This document shows positions 17,460 through 25,544 of a stretch of 64,000 bases of DNA, piece by piece; the first letter of the stretch is position 1, and every line of letters begins with the position of its first letter. This DNA comes from RGIG4694 sp964501705 (lineage in GTDB: Bacteria > Bacillota > Clostridia > Oscillospirales > Ruminococcaceae): the NCBI GenBank assembly GCA_964501705.1, contig CAZCUQ010000001.1, positions 3,988 through 67,987 of the forward strand, given 5' to 3'. Under the pieces are notes generated by a model. The model was given only the letters and a program-made list of their open reading frames with translations. It made no database searches and was not told the origin of the DNA. A program made the translations under genes and the position numbers.

Positions 17460-18362
17460 ATGTTTAAGGGTTTCAGCCGCTCTGTAAGAGGCGCGAGCCA
17501 CGAAACGAGCGGACTTCCGTGTCAGGACAGCTCCGCGCATAAGGTGACCGACCGCTATGCCGTTGCTGTAGTTGCGGACGGTCACGGAAGCAAAAAGCAT
17601 TTCAGAAGCAATATGGGTTCAAAGTTTGCTGTTGAGGCAACGCTTGACACAATTGACAACTTTTACACGGACGCCGACGATTTCGAGGAAAAATTTCCGA
17701 AAAGTCATAAGTTTATTATAAAGAATATCGAAAAGCAGATAATCGCCAACTGGAATTCCAAGGTGTTCGCTCATCTTAAAAATAATCCCGTTACAGCGGA
17801 AGAAAAAAGCAAGTTCACGGACGAAGAATTCGAGGATATAAATCCCGAATCGTATTACGGAACGACTCTCATTGCCGTAATAGCGGGCAGAGGATTTTCA
17901 TTCGGACTTCAGATAGGCGACGGAAGTCTTGTCGCTGTTTTTGAGGACGGTATTGCGGTCAATCCCATGGAATATGACGAATCCGCTCCGGCGAATATCA
18001 CGTCTTCGCTCTGCAACGCAAGCGCGGCCATGATGTTCAACAGTTTTTATACCGATAAAAAGCAGATGCTTTCGGCGTTTGCGTCAACCGACGGTCTCTA
18101 TACTTCTTTCGGAAGTGAGTATGATTTTATTGATTATCATACTATTATCACATCGCAGCTTGCTTCGTCCGAAGACGGTTTTGAGGAAACGATCTATAAG
18201 AATATTGTAAAGAGATCCCATTTCGGAACGCAGGACGATATTTCTCTTGCGGGAATATATAACGCGGAAAAAGTTTCCGAAAATGCGGAGCTTCTTGCAA
18301 AGCGCGTTGAGGAAAACAAACAGAAAGCCGGGGAAAGAAAGGCAAAGCTTCTCGGAAGATAA
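17460..18362 (+). CDS. PP2C-family serine/threonine phosphatase
   Basis: A 300-residue PPM-type phosphatase. The metal-binding aspartates are in VVADGHGSK, IGDGSLVA, STDGLY and QDDISLAG; the N-terminal GASHETSG with PCQDSS is the typical first strand region. All catalytic residues seem intact. The C-terminal 30 residues are Lys/Glu-rich. It should reverse phosphorylation by the kinase encoded two genes upstream, with the vWA protein as link, as proposed for TerY-P triads. AAAGGAG precedes the ATG, 33 bases after the vWA stop. Confidence 0.9.
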   Translation: MFKGFSRSVRGASHETSGLPCQDSSAHKVTDRYAVAVVADGHGSKKHFRSNMGSKFAVEATLDTIDNFYTDADDFEEKFPKSHKFIIKNIEKQIIANWNSKVFAHLKNNPVTAEEKSKFTDEEFEDINPESYYGTTLIAVIAGRGFSFGLQIGDGSLVAVFEDGIAVNPMEYDESAPANITSSLCNASAAMMFNSFYTDKKQMLSAFASTDGLYTSFGSEYDFIDYHTIITSQLASSEDGFEETIYKNIVKRSHFGTQDDISLAGIYNAEKVSENAELLAKRVEENKQKAGERKAKLLGR

Positions 18363-18382
18363 TTTGAAGGGACAGGATACCT

Positions 18383-19222
18383 ATGGAAATCAAAGCTTTT
18401 TACGGCACCGCAAAAAAATATGCTGAAAAAATAAAAAAAGAAAAGCCTGCGTATGCCTCGGAGAAGGACAGCTCACTTTGCATGATCATGGGCGACAACC
18501 AGGAGATATATTCCGGAATAACAAGCATAAATATCTTTGAGGGAAATGTTTCCGATGTTCATTCGGAGCGCGCGGCAATAACGTCTCTTATTACCGACAG
18601 CAAGAATGTTAAAGCAAAGCAGATGGTTATTGTTGCTTTCGAGGATATGAGTATTCAGACTCCATGTGAGGAATGTCTTGAATTTCTCATTCATGCGGAC
18701 GCGGATAACGGTCAGTGTGAGGTTGTTCTTGCGGAGGATAAGTCGGAAACCGCTCTGAAACTCAAGTCAAAGACAGCGGGAGTTACGGAAAAATTCCTTA
18801 GCGAAAAAGAAGATGACAAACAGGATGAAAAATCCGTTCTCGGCGCTCCTGCGGAATATGTCAGCGGATTTGAGTTTGATGAAAGCAATCCTTTCTACGA
18901 ACCTCCCGCAGATGAACAAAGAGATGTTGAAGCTCTCAATCAATCGGCTGACAATCATCAAAGCGCAGATGAAAGTTCGGAAGATACCGCGGATGCTGTG
19001 GAAGCGACAAATGATCAATTTGCTTCCGATCAGGTTGTTTCCCGATATTCCGATTCCGACGAAAACGTTATGAAGGAGAGGTCCGCGAATATTCCCGGAG
19101 ACAGTGACAGCAAGGAAGAGAAACCCAAAAAGGAAACAAAATTCATTTCTAAGAAAGAGCTTCTCAGGCAGAGCAGAGAGATGAAAAAAATGGCTAAGCA
19201 GAGTGCCAAATACAATAAATAA
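18383..19222 (+). CDS. Cytidine-deaminase-fold protein with long charged tail
   Basis: A 279-residue protein. The first 135 residues carry a zinc-dependent deaminase signature: HSERAAI with the proton-shuttling glutamate, then TPCEECLEFL with two cysteine ligands. The first ligand is His rather than the Cys of free cytidine deaminases, and the position after it is Ser. Residues about 150-240 are acidic, Asn/Ser/Asp-rich and predicted disordered; the last 40 residues are Lys/Arg-rich. No membrane segment is seen. It is the last gene of the operon, 20 bases after the phosphatase. The substrate is unknown; a signalling nucleotide, nucleic acid or a binding-only role are all possible. Confidence 0.75.
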   Translation: MEIKAFYGTAKKYAEKIKKEKPAYASEKDSSLCMIMGDNQEIYSGITSINIFEGNVSDVHSERAAITSLITDSKNVKAKQMVIVAFEDMSIQTPCEECLEFLIHADADNGQCEVVLAEDKSETALKLKSKTAGVTEKFLSEKEDDKQDEKSVLGAPAEYVSGFEFDESNPFYEPPADEQRDVEALNQSADNHQSADESSEDTADAVEATNDQFASDQVVSRYSDSDENVMKERSANIPGDSDSKEEKPKKETKFISKKELLRQSREMKKMAKQSAKYNK

Positions 19223-19229
19223 AAAATTT

Positions 19230-19252
19230 GCCGTACAGATTTGCTGTACGGC
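19230..19252. terminator. Terminator of the five-gene operon
   Basis: GCCGTACAG and CTGTACGGC form a perfect 9-bp stem with a 5-base loop, followed by a T-rich run. A run of A upstream lets it serve the convergent gene also. Confidence 0.85.
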
Positions 19253-19260
19253 AGTTATTT

Positions 19261-19779
19261 TTACTTGAATTTAACGCCCCATTTATTGCTCAGCTTCTGA
19301 TAAAGCTCCATTTTTACTTTTGATTTCTGATTCTTATATAAAAGAATAAAGAAAACAGAAAAAACAACAGAAGCAATCGCTCCGATAATCAAAGAAACAG
19401 TGGACGCCTTTAACAGAAGAATCACAACGAGCCAGATAATAATCAGCGAAACAAGAATAAGCGGAAGTGAAAACGTTGCGAAAGTTCTGCTGTTTACCTT
19501 GATATAACGCATGATATCCTCTTTGGTGAAGGAATTGTAATTTCTCGCAATAAAAGAATCGTTTCTTGCCCATTTAAAAAATTCACCGAGTGATTTAAAC
19601 TGTACCTCATAATTTTGTCCTGTTGCGGTTATTCTGTAATTAACGGTAATACCGCCGGGGTACGAACCGGCTGACATAACGTGTATGATACTGCCTGCTT
19701 CAGCCTGATTTTTCAAATTCCTGACTATAAGAAATTTTTCATCCACAGCATCATTGATGTCTTTCATTATGTATGCCAT
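19261..19779 (-). CDS. Small two-span membrane protein of unknown function
   Basis: A 172-residue protein not recognised as a known family. Residues 1-95 are soluble with mixed charge. Two hydrophobic helices follow at about 103-150, separated by a short Lys-Ala-Ser turn, then a basic tail of about 25 residues. The topology resembles proteins with a cytoplasmic regulatory domain in front of a helical hairpin. The ATG at 19779 is chosen because GGAGGAGA lies 7-8 bases upstream; the longer frame begins before that site. It is convergent with the kinase-phosphatase operon and has its own promoter, so no functional link is implied. Confidence 0.65.
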   Translation of the reverse strand: MAYIMKDINDAVDEKFLIVRNLKNQAEAGSIIHVMSAGSYPGGITVNYRITATGQNYEVQFKSLGEFFKWARNDSFIARNYNSFTKEDIMRYIKVNSRTFATFSLPLILVSLIIIWLVVILLLKASTVSLIIGAIASVVFSVFFILLYKNQKSKVKMELYQKLSNKWGVKFK

Positions 19780-19919
19780 AAAACAATCTCCTCCCGAAGA
19801 AAAACAAGTATTAATCATATTTTATCCGCAGCATTTTCCGAAAATCGGTCGCGGACAAGCAGTGTCAACTCCGTCATTTTACATACTCTACGGAAAACCG
19901 AATTAATATATCCATATTA

Positions 19920-19948
19920 ATTTTACCACATATCAAGCGAAATTGCAA
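19920..19948 (-). promoter_or_regulatory. Probable promoter of the small membrane protein gene
   Basis: Minus-strand TTGCAA and TAAAAT with a 17-base spacer and TGG just before the -10 box; leader about 140 bases. Confidence 0.55.
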
Positions 19949-20033
19949 TATCTTGCGGGCTATTTTTACATTTTAAATAAAAACCAAGTCATTTCCATAG
20001 GAATTTCGATATAAATTCACAAACTTGCAAAGA

Positions 20034-21698
20034 TTACTTAGATTCTTTTTCGTTTTTATCGATTATACTCCCGGCGAGTGTTTCGATTTCGGCCGCCAAC
20101 TCCGCTATCGAGGCGGATTTTTCCTTAGTCTTGCTCATGTCTTCGTCAAGCTCCTCAAAGGAGCCAAGGGTTGTTTCGAGTATCCCCGCCATTTGTTTTA
20201 TGCTGTTTTCGTCCATTTCGGTTTTCTTGCCGCAGAATGCAATAATATTTTTCAGCAGAGAATTAATGCTTGCCGACTTTTCACACACGTCGGCGGATAA
20301 TCTGTCCGTTTCCTTGTTGTCGTCAATGATCCGCCTGATTTTTTCGGAAAGCACGGAGCATTTGTTTTTAATCTCTTCAATTTCCTTTTTGCCGCTGCCC
20401 GACCCGCTTTTGATGACGTTTATGCAGTTTTCCATGGTGTTCAGACCGCGGAATATCGCGACAGCCATGTCGTAGCAGGAGGGATATCCGCATACGCCGC
20501 AGTTGAAATTTCTTTGAGCGTCCGTTGTTTTTCCCATGGAATCAAAGATAGGTTCCAACTCTGAGAGAGTGGGGAATCCGGTAGGAGGTTCATTTCTGTA
20601 GCTTCTTAAAAAGTCCTCAATCTCCAGCTCATCATCGAATTTTTTGTAAAGCTTATCGTCAAACGAGGAATTTGAGCGGAACATTCCGACTTTGCTTTTT
20701 TGTTTGCTTTTAACCTCGTTCTGAATATTTTTCACATCCGCCAGGAGATCGAACAGTCCGCGGTCGGAGCCTGTTCCCGCTCCCATATGGCAGCCGTAGT
20801 CGCAGGAAAGCACATCAAATACATCGGGAAGAGCCTTCGAGTTCTGCTGTTCGGCATAGCTGTCCAACTCCTTATAGATCCTTTCCGCACCCGATGATGA
20901 AACAGCGTTCACATCGGGATTTCTCATGAGAATGTTATCCTTGTATCCGCCGGGGGACGAGAGCATATTTCCGAACTGACCTGCCATCTGGTCGTTGTAT
21001 TGATAGTCCAAGTTGTCCTTGACAATTGTGGAGAGGATTATATCGTTTCTGTCAAAATAATCGAGAAGCTTTTTGAAAGTGACGTTATAATCGATGAAAC
21101 CCGTATCGATAATTTCGGTTTTTTTGGCGATACACGGTGAAATATACGCAATGGGATTATTTCTTTTAAGATATTTTTTTATGTATATCGCCGCGCATAC
21201 GGCGGGACTGTAGACGGGCGCAAGAAATTTACTGATCGATGGCTGATATATTTTTATGTAGTTTACAACTGCCGTGCAGTGCTGGCTGATGATATTGGCA
21301 GCTTTGCCCGAACTCATCGTGCCTTGGGTCGCCCATGCACAGATATCCGCGCCGAAAGCCTCGTCATAGATAAGAAGACTCTTTCTCTTGAACCATTCGA
21401 GAATACCCCGCCATTTTTGCGGATAAGCTGTTTTTATGGCGGGATCGAGAAGAATGATCGTTCTTTCGTTATCAAGACCCGACATGAATTTTTCGGTATC
21501 GTCGACGTAGTCCCGAGCGCCGTGAGGGCATTTTCTGACACATTCTCCGCAGACTATACACTTCGAAGCATCGATGGAAAAGATAATTTTACCGTTGTCA
21601 AGCTTTTTGGCGGAGTTTGCTTCAGGCGCGGGGCAGCATCTGACGCACACGTTGCAGCCCGTGCATTTTTCGGGTCTTACTATGATGATATCTTTCAT
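20034..21698 (-). CDS. [FeFe]-hydrogenase-like Fe-S protein, sensory type
   Basis: A 554-residue protein. Residues 1-65 hold two 4Fe-4S ferredoxin motifs (CTGCNVCVRCCP and CIVCGECVRKCP). Residues about 75-385 match the hydrogenase large-subunit C-terminal domain. The expected H-cluster cysteines are represented by HCTAVVNY, SPCIAKK and SCDYGCHMGAG, which differ from the catalytic consensus (TSCCP, MPC, ACxGGC). Residues about 415-455 are a further Fe-S domain (NCGVCGYPSC). The last 90 residues are coiled coil. Such hydrogenases are thought to sense H2 or redox state rather than turn over quickly. It lies 40 bases after the DivIVA-like gene, with AAGGAG before its ATG. Confidence 0.82.
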   Translation of the reverse strand: MKDIIIVRPEKCTGCNVCVRCCPAPEANSAKKLDNGKIIFSIDASKCIVCGECVRKCPHGARDYVDDTEKFMSGLDNERTIILLDPAIKTAYPQKWRGILEWFKRKSLLIYDEAFGADICAWATQGTMSSGKAANIISQHCTAVVNYIKIYQPSISKFLAPVYSPAVCAAIYIKKYLKRNNPIAYISPCIAKKTEIIDTGFIDYNVTFKKLLDYFDRNDIILSTIVKDNLDYQYNDQMAGQFGNMLSSPGGYKDNILMRNPDVNAVSSSGAERIYKELDSYAEQQNSKALPDVFDVLSCDYGCHMGAGTGSDRGLFDLLADVKNIQNEVKSKQKSKVGMFRSNSSFDDKLYKKFDDELEIEDFLRSYRNEPPTGFPTLSELEPIFDSMGKTTDAQRNFNCGVCGYPSCYDMAVAIFRGLNTMENCINVIKSGSGSGKKEIEEIKNKCSVLSEKIRRIIDDNKETDRLSADVCEKSASINSLLKNIIAFCGKKTEMDENSIKQMAGILETTLGSFEELDEDMSKTKEKSASIAELAAEIETLAGSIIDKNEKESK

Positions 21699-21738
21699 TT
21701 AAAAACACATCTCCTTAGACGGCAGAGCAGCTGCCGGA

Positions 21739-22911
21739 TTATTTGCCGAGTGACGCTGCCTGCTTCGCGAGAGCATCGAGATCGATTTCACCGCCTTTTT
21801 TACCTTTTCCGCCATTTTTGTTTTTATCGTCGTTTTTACTGAGAGCAGCCGCCTGTTTTTCAAGCCGTGAGAGGTCGATACTTTCGGATTTGCTTGTTGA
21901 GTCATCGGTTTTTTTGCCCTTTCCGAGAGCGGCAGCCTGCTTTGCGAGAGCTTCAAGGTTGAGTTCATCGCTTTCGTCGGGATTCCTGCCGTTGAGAAGC
22001 TCCGCCTGGCGCGCAAATTCATCGAGAGCTGATTTGGCCTCATTGTTTGTGCTCTTGCCTGTTTTGTAATTGTAGTCGGGTTTTTTAAGAACGGGAGCGT
22101 CGGGAGTTCCTGGCTCGACCTTGGAGGGTTCTTTGAAAACGGGTATACCGCCGTTTGTCAGCTTATTTTCCGTTTTGGAAAGAAGTTCCTCGGTTTTGCC
22201 GATTTTCTGAATGCCGTTATCCTCAAGCGATCTGAAGAGTTCCTTGATATTTGCCATGGTTTCGGAGATCTCGCTGATATCCGAAAGCATAACGGCGCGC
22301 ATATTATCGGAAGCGGTTTTCATTTTTTCGGAATCGTTTATGGATTTTGCTTCGATCTCCGCCGCTTTTTTCTCCGCTTCATATACTATTTTTGCGGCGT
22401 TGTTGTTTGCTTCGATTATCATATTGTTTACAAGCTTTTCCGTATCCGACTTAAGGGCGTCCGCCTGTTTCTGCGAATCCAAGACAAGCTCGTCTGCGGA
22501 TTTCTGAGCTTCGATAAACACCTTGCTGAGAGCGGCTGTTCCGTTTGTGAGACTTTCGATTTTCCCGTTCAGATCCTTGATCTGCTTATTCTGAGATTCA
22601 ACGGTAGCCCTAAGCTTTTCTATTTCTTCGGTCTTAGCCTTGGCATCGGCCTTTATTTCCTCGGATTCCGCCGTAAGCATCTGATTCCATGTATTGGCTT
22701 CGTTCAGCTTTGCGCGTGATTCTTCTATAATTTTTTTATATGTATCTTCAGCGGAAACGTCTTTTTTGAAGCCCTCGATAACGCTGTCCTTTTCAGCCGC
22801 CTGATTTTTAAGGTCAAAAATCTGAACATACAGAGATTCAATGAATCTGTTTGCATCTTCTTTGTCATAACCGCCGAATGCCGTTGTTTTAATAAAGCTT
22901 GTAGTTTCCAT
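21739..22911 (-). CDS. DivIVA-like coiled-coil protein with C-terminal repeats
   Basis: A 390-residue protein. The N-terminus (FIKTTAFGGYDKEDANRFIESLY) is the DivIVA-type membrane-curvature and dimerisation domain. Residues about 35-245 are heptad-rich coiled coil. The Pro/Lys-rich C-terminus carries four copies of a short motif of the form LxxLAKQAAALGK, near residues 293, 317, 345 and 378. DivIVA proteins mark cell poles and division sites and recruit partners; the repeats could be such docking sites, which is inference. It is transcribed from a nearby promoter and probably with the hydrogenase-like gene. It is not beside sepF or ileS, so it is likely a paralogue rather than divIVA itself. 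Confidence 0.75.
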   Translation of the reverse strand: METTSFIKTTAFGGYDKEDANRFIESLYVQIFDLKNQAAEKDSVIEGFKKDVSAEDTYKKIIEESRAKLNEANTWNQMLTAESEEIKADAKAKTEEIEKLRATVESQNKQIKDLNGKIESLTNGTAALSKVFIEAQKSADELVLDSQKQADALKSDTEKLVNNMIIEANNNAAKIVYEAEKKAAEIEAKSINDSEKMKTASDNMRAVMLSDISEISETMANIKELFRSLEDNGIQKIGKTEELLSKTENKLTNGGIPVFKEPSKVEPGTPDAPVLKKPDYNYKTGKSTNNEAKSALDEFARQAELLNGRNPDESDELNLEALAKQAAALGKGKKTDDSTSKSESIDLSRLEKQAAALSKNDDKNKNGGKGKKGGEIDLDALAKQAASLGK

Positions 22912-23003
22912 ATTGATCCTCCTGCCGCATAATTTATTTATTTTTTTGATTCGGAGCCGTCCGAAAAAAAGATAACATGATATATTCGCAGTATACTGTT
23001 ATA

Positions 23004-23032
23004 ATTATATTATATTTTTCCGAATAAGTCAA
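23004..23032 (-). promoter_or_regulatory. Sigma-A promoter of the DivIVA-like/hydrogenase-like pair
   Basis: Minus-strand TTGACT and TATAAT with a 17-base spacer, 90 bases before the DivIVA-like start. Confidence 0.75.
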
Positions 23033-23097
23033 GAGATAACCAATAATATTTCTCAAGTTTTACAATTATTATTGATTCTGCATAAAGCAAGCGGTTT

Positions 23098-23193
23098 TTA
23101 TGAGGATGTACGGGTCACAGTTATTACCGTCAGAACAATAATCGCAAGCACGATAACGGCGGTTACAATGATTCGTCCGGCAGCTTTTGTCAT
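23098..23193 (-). CDS. Predicted 31-residue single-span membrane peptide
   Basis: A short frame encodes 31 residues: a basic N-terminus (MTKAAGR), about 19 strongly hydrophobic residues rich in Ile and Val, and a TRTSS tail. AAGGGG lies 9 bases before the ATG, and a perfect consensus promoter lies 55 bases upstream, so expression is likely. This layout is typical of small membrane regulators or type I toxin-like peptides, but no antisense RNA or antitoxin was recognised. I do not know the family. Confidence 0.55.
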   Translation of the reverse strand: MTKAAGRIIVTAVIVLAIIVLTVITVTRTSS

Positions 23194-23247
23194 AAGTACG
23201 ATCCCCTTTTAAAAATTTTTTGAGTATTCGGTAAAATACCTTATATA

Positions 23248-23276
23248 ATTATATCAAAAACCAAAAAGTTTGTCAA
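23248..23276 (-). promoter_or_regulatory. Perfect consensus promoter of the 31-residue peptide
   Basis: Minus-strand TTGACA and TATAAT, both perfect, with a 17-base spacer. Confidence 0.8.
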
Positions 23277-23300
23277 GTCAGAAAAACTTTCAAATCAGAC

Positions 23301-23438
23301 CATACGCATGAGTTACAGAATAGTTACAAAACGATTTCTAAATTAACACACAAAATTTGTAAGGACTTTGAATTTAAATTGTCACTGAATCTTTAATAAT
23401 TTGTAACAAAATTATGAGATTTGATATTCATGCGTATG
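23301..23438. repeat. Nested inverted repeats upstream of greA
   Basis: CATACGCATGA (23301-23311) and TCATGCGTATG (23428-23438) are perfect 11-base inverted copies. Inside them GTTACAAA (23323-23330) and TTTGTAAC (23400-23407) form a second pair. The enclosed sequence has no gene. It could be a cruciform, an operator pair or the remnant of a small mobile element. Confidence 0.55.
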
Positions 23439-23462
23439 CTCTGTCTTTTGCCGAAAACCCCC

Positions 23463-23491
23463 TTGACATATGATAAAAAAAATGTTATAAT
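23463..23491 (+). promoter_or_regulatory. Consensus promoter of greA-lysS
   Basis: TTGACA and TATAAT, both perfect, 17-base spacer, 40 bases before the greA start. Confidence 0.82.
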
Positions 23492-23531
23492 TATTGTTGC
23501 GTAAATATTTGTATGAAAAGGAGATTTGATT

Positions 23532-24008
23532 ATGGCTGTGAAAAAAATAAAAATGTCTCAGGAGGGCTATAACGCCCTCGAAGAACGACTTGAATACCTT
23601 AAAAACGTTACAAGAAAGGAAATCGCCGAAAAATTAAAAGAAGCCCGCTCCCAGGGAGACCTCTCCGAAAACGCCGAGTACGATGCCGCCAAGGATGAAC
23701 AGGGTATCATCGAGGGCGAAATAAAAGATATCGAATATAAACTCGCTAACTCCGAAATAGTCGATACCTCCGATCTTACCAACGATGAGGTCGGTATAGG
23801 CTCAAAGGTAAAACTCAAGGATCTTGACCTTGACGAGATAATGGATATACAGATCGTCGGCTCAACCGAATTCGACCCCGCAAATAATAAATTCTCCGAT
23901 GATTCCCCACTGGGTATGGCAGTTATCAAGGCAAGAGTCGGCGATGTTGTAAGCGTTGAAGCTCCCGACGGAGTCATTAAAATGGAAGTAATCGAAATAA
24001 GTAAGTAA
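23532..24008 (+). CDS. greA: Transcription elongation factor GreA
   Basis: A 158-residue GreA. The N-terminal coiled coil contains ARSQGDLSENAEYDAAKDEQ with the acidic tip that enters the RNA polymerase channel and stimulates transcript cleavage. The C-terminal FKBP-like domain includes DSPLGMAVI and a typical VEAPDGVIKMEVIEI end. The start is the ATG at 23532 with AAAAGGAGA upstream, not the TTG at 23526. lysS follows after 24 bases; greA-lysS is a common Firmicutes pair. Confidence 0.96.
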   Translation: MAVKKIKMSQEGYNALEERLEYLKNVTRKEIAEKLKEARSQGDLSENAEYDAAKDEQGIIEGEIKDIEYKLANSEIVDTSDLTNDEVGIGSKVKLKDLDLDEIMDIQIVGSTEFDPANNKFSDDSPLGMAVIKARVGDVVSVEAPDGVIKMEVIEISK

Positions 24009-24032
24009 TCAGTTCAGAAAGAGTGATCTATT

Positions 24033-25544
24033 TTGTCAGATAATCAGAATGTAAATGAAACAAACCGCCCGGAACAAACCGAAGAGGATATCAATATACT
24101 CAAAAAAGTCCGCATGGAAAAGCTTGCGGCTTTGAAAGCCAACGGCAAAAATCCGTTCGTTCAGACTAAATTCGACTTTGATTCCGACAGCGCATATATC
24201 AGAAATCATTACGAGGAAACCGAAGGAAAAACCGTAAAAGTCGCAGGCAGAATAATGACATGGCGTAAAATGGGCAAGGCTCATTTTATCAATATCTCCG
24301 ACAGCACGGGAAAAATTCAGGTCTACGTCCGCATGAACGATATCGGCGAAGAAGAATTCAAAGAGTTCAAAACATGGGACATCGGCGATATAGTCGGGAT
24401 TGAAGGCTATGTTTTCAAAACAAAAACAGAGGAAATATCTATCCATTGTCAGAAAATAACACTTCTTACAAAGAGCCTTCTTCCGCTCCCCGAAAAGTGG
24501 CACGGACTCAGGGATCAGGATATGAGATACCGTCAGAGGTATCTCGACCTTATCGTGAATCCCGATGTTAAGGACACATTCAGAAAACGCTCCGCGATCA
24601 TTTCAGCAATAAGAAGATATCTCAACGGAAAGGGCTTTATGGAGGTGGAAACTCCCATGCTCGTTTCCAATGCGGGAGGAGCCGCGGCAAGACCCTTTGA
24701 AACCCATTACAACGCTTTGAACGAGGATGTCAAGCTCAGAATATCCCTTGAATTATACCTTAAAAGACTGATAGTCGGCGGATTTGACAAGGTTTACGAA
24801 ATAGGCAGGGTTTTCAGAAACGAGGGCGTTGACGCAAGGCATAACCCCGAATTCACTCTCATGGAACTATATCAGGCATACACCGACTACAACGGCATGA
24901 TGGATCTCACCGAGGATATGTTCGGATACGTCGCAAATGAAGTATGCGGAAAAACCTGCGTTCCTTACGGAGAATATGAAATAGATCTCGGAAAGCCATT
25001 TGAAAGGATCACCATGCTCGACGCAGTGAAGAAGTATTCGGGCGTGGATTTCAATCAAATAAATTCCCTTGAGGAAGCGAGAAAAATCGCAAAGGAAAAA
25101 CACGTTGAATTTGAAGAACGCCACAAAAAGGGCGATATCTTAAATCTTTTCTTTGAGCAGTTCGTTGAGGAAAATCTCATTCAGCCTACCTTCGTTACCA
25201 ATCACCCCGTGGAAATTTCTCCGCTCACAAAAAGAATTCCGAATAATCCCGACTATGTTGAACGCTTCGAGCTTTTCATCACGGGCAGAGAAATGTGCAA
25301 CGCATATTCCGAGCTTAACGACCCCGTTGACCAGAGACTCCGCTTTGAAGAACAGGAAGAGCTTCTCAAGCAGGGCTATGACGAGGCAAATCACATAGAC
25401 GAGGATTTTCTCCGTGCGCTTGAGATCGGTATGCCTCCCACGGGCGGTATCGGCTACGGCATAGACAGGCTTGTTATGCTTCTCACAAACAGCAGCGCTA
25501 TACGCGATGTTCTGCTTTTCCCGACGATGAAATCATTAGACTGA
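24033..25544 (+). CDS. lysS: Lysyl-tRNA synthetase, class II
   Basis: A 503-residue class II LysRS. An N-terminal helix leads to the OB-fold anticodon-binding domain (about 60-170). The catalytic domain has motif 1 (FMEVETPMLV), motif 2 (GRVFRNEGVDARHNPEFT) and motif 3 (GIGYGIDRLVMLLT), plus the LysRS-typical GGAAARPFETHYN. The likely start is TTG at 24033, with the weak site AAAGAG upstream. It is cotranscribed with greA, and no T-box leader is visible. Confidence 0.97.
   Translation: MSDNQNVNETNRPEQTEEDINILKKVRMEKLAALKANGKNPFVQTKFDFDSDSAYIRNHYEETEGKTVKVAGRIMTWRKMGKAHFINISDSTGKIQVYVRMNDIGEEEFKEFKTWDIGDIVGIEGYVFKTKTEEISIHCQKITLLTKSLLPLPEKWHGLRDQDMRYRQRYLDLIVNPDVKDTFRKRSAIISAIRRYLNGKGFMEVETPMLVSNAGGAAARPFETHYNALNEDVKLRISLELYLKRLIVGGFDKVYEIGRVFRNEGVDARHNPEFTLMELYQAYTDYNGMMDLTEDMFGYVANEVCGKTCVPYGEYEIDLGKPFERITMLDAVKKYSGVDFNQINSLEEARKIAKEKHVEFEERHKKGDILNLFFEQFVEENLIQPTFVTNHPVEISPLTKRIPNNPDYVERFELFITGREMCNAYSELNDPVDQRLRFEEQEELLKQGYDEANHIDEDFLRALEIGMPPTGGIGYGIDRLVMLLTNSSAIRDVLLFPTMKSLD

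Larger units (their letters stand above)
22912..23531. other. Intergenic region with three promoters, a short gene and nested inverted repeats
   Basis: Of these 620 bases, 23098-23193 encode a 31-residue peptide. Promoters at 23004-23032 and 23248-23276 face left and one at 23463-23491 faces right. A nested inverted repeat fills 23301-23438. The rest is AT-rich without recognised content. Confidence 0.65.

Noticed and set aside
14070..19222. Calling the operon a tellurite-resistance locus
   Set aside because: TerY-like vWA is present, but TerC, TerD, TerB and TerZ-type genes are all absent here; resistance cannot be claimed.
20034..21698. Catalytic hydrogen-producing hydrogenase
   Set aside because: The H-cluster loops differ from the catalytic consensus and the protein ends in a coiled coil; no maturation genes are nearby.
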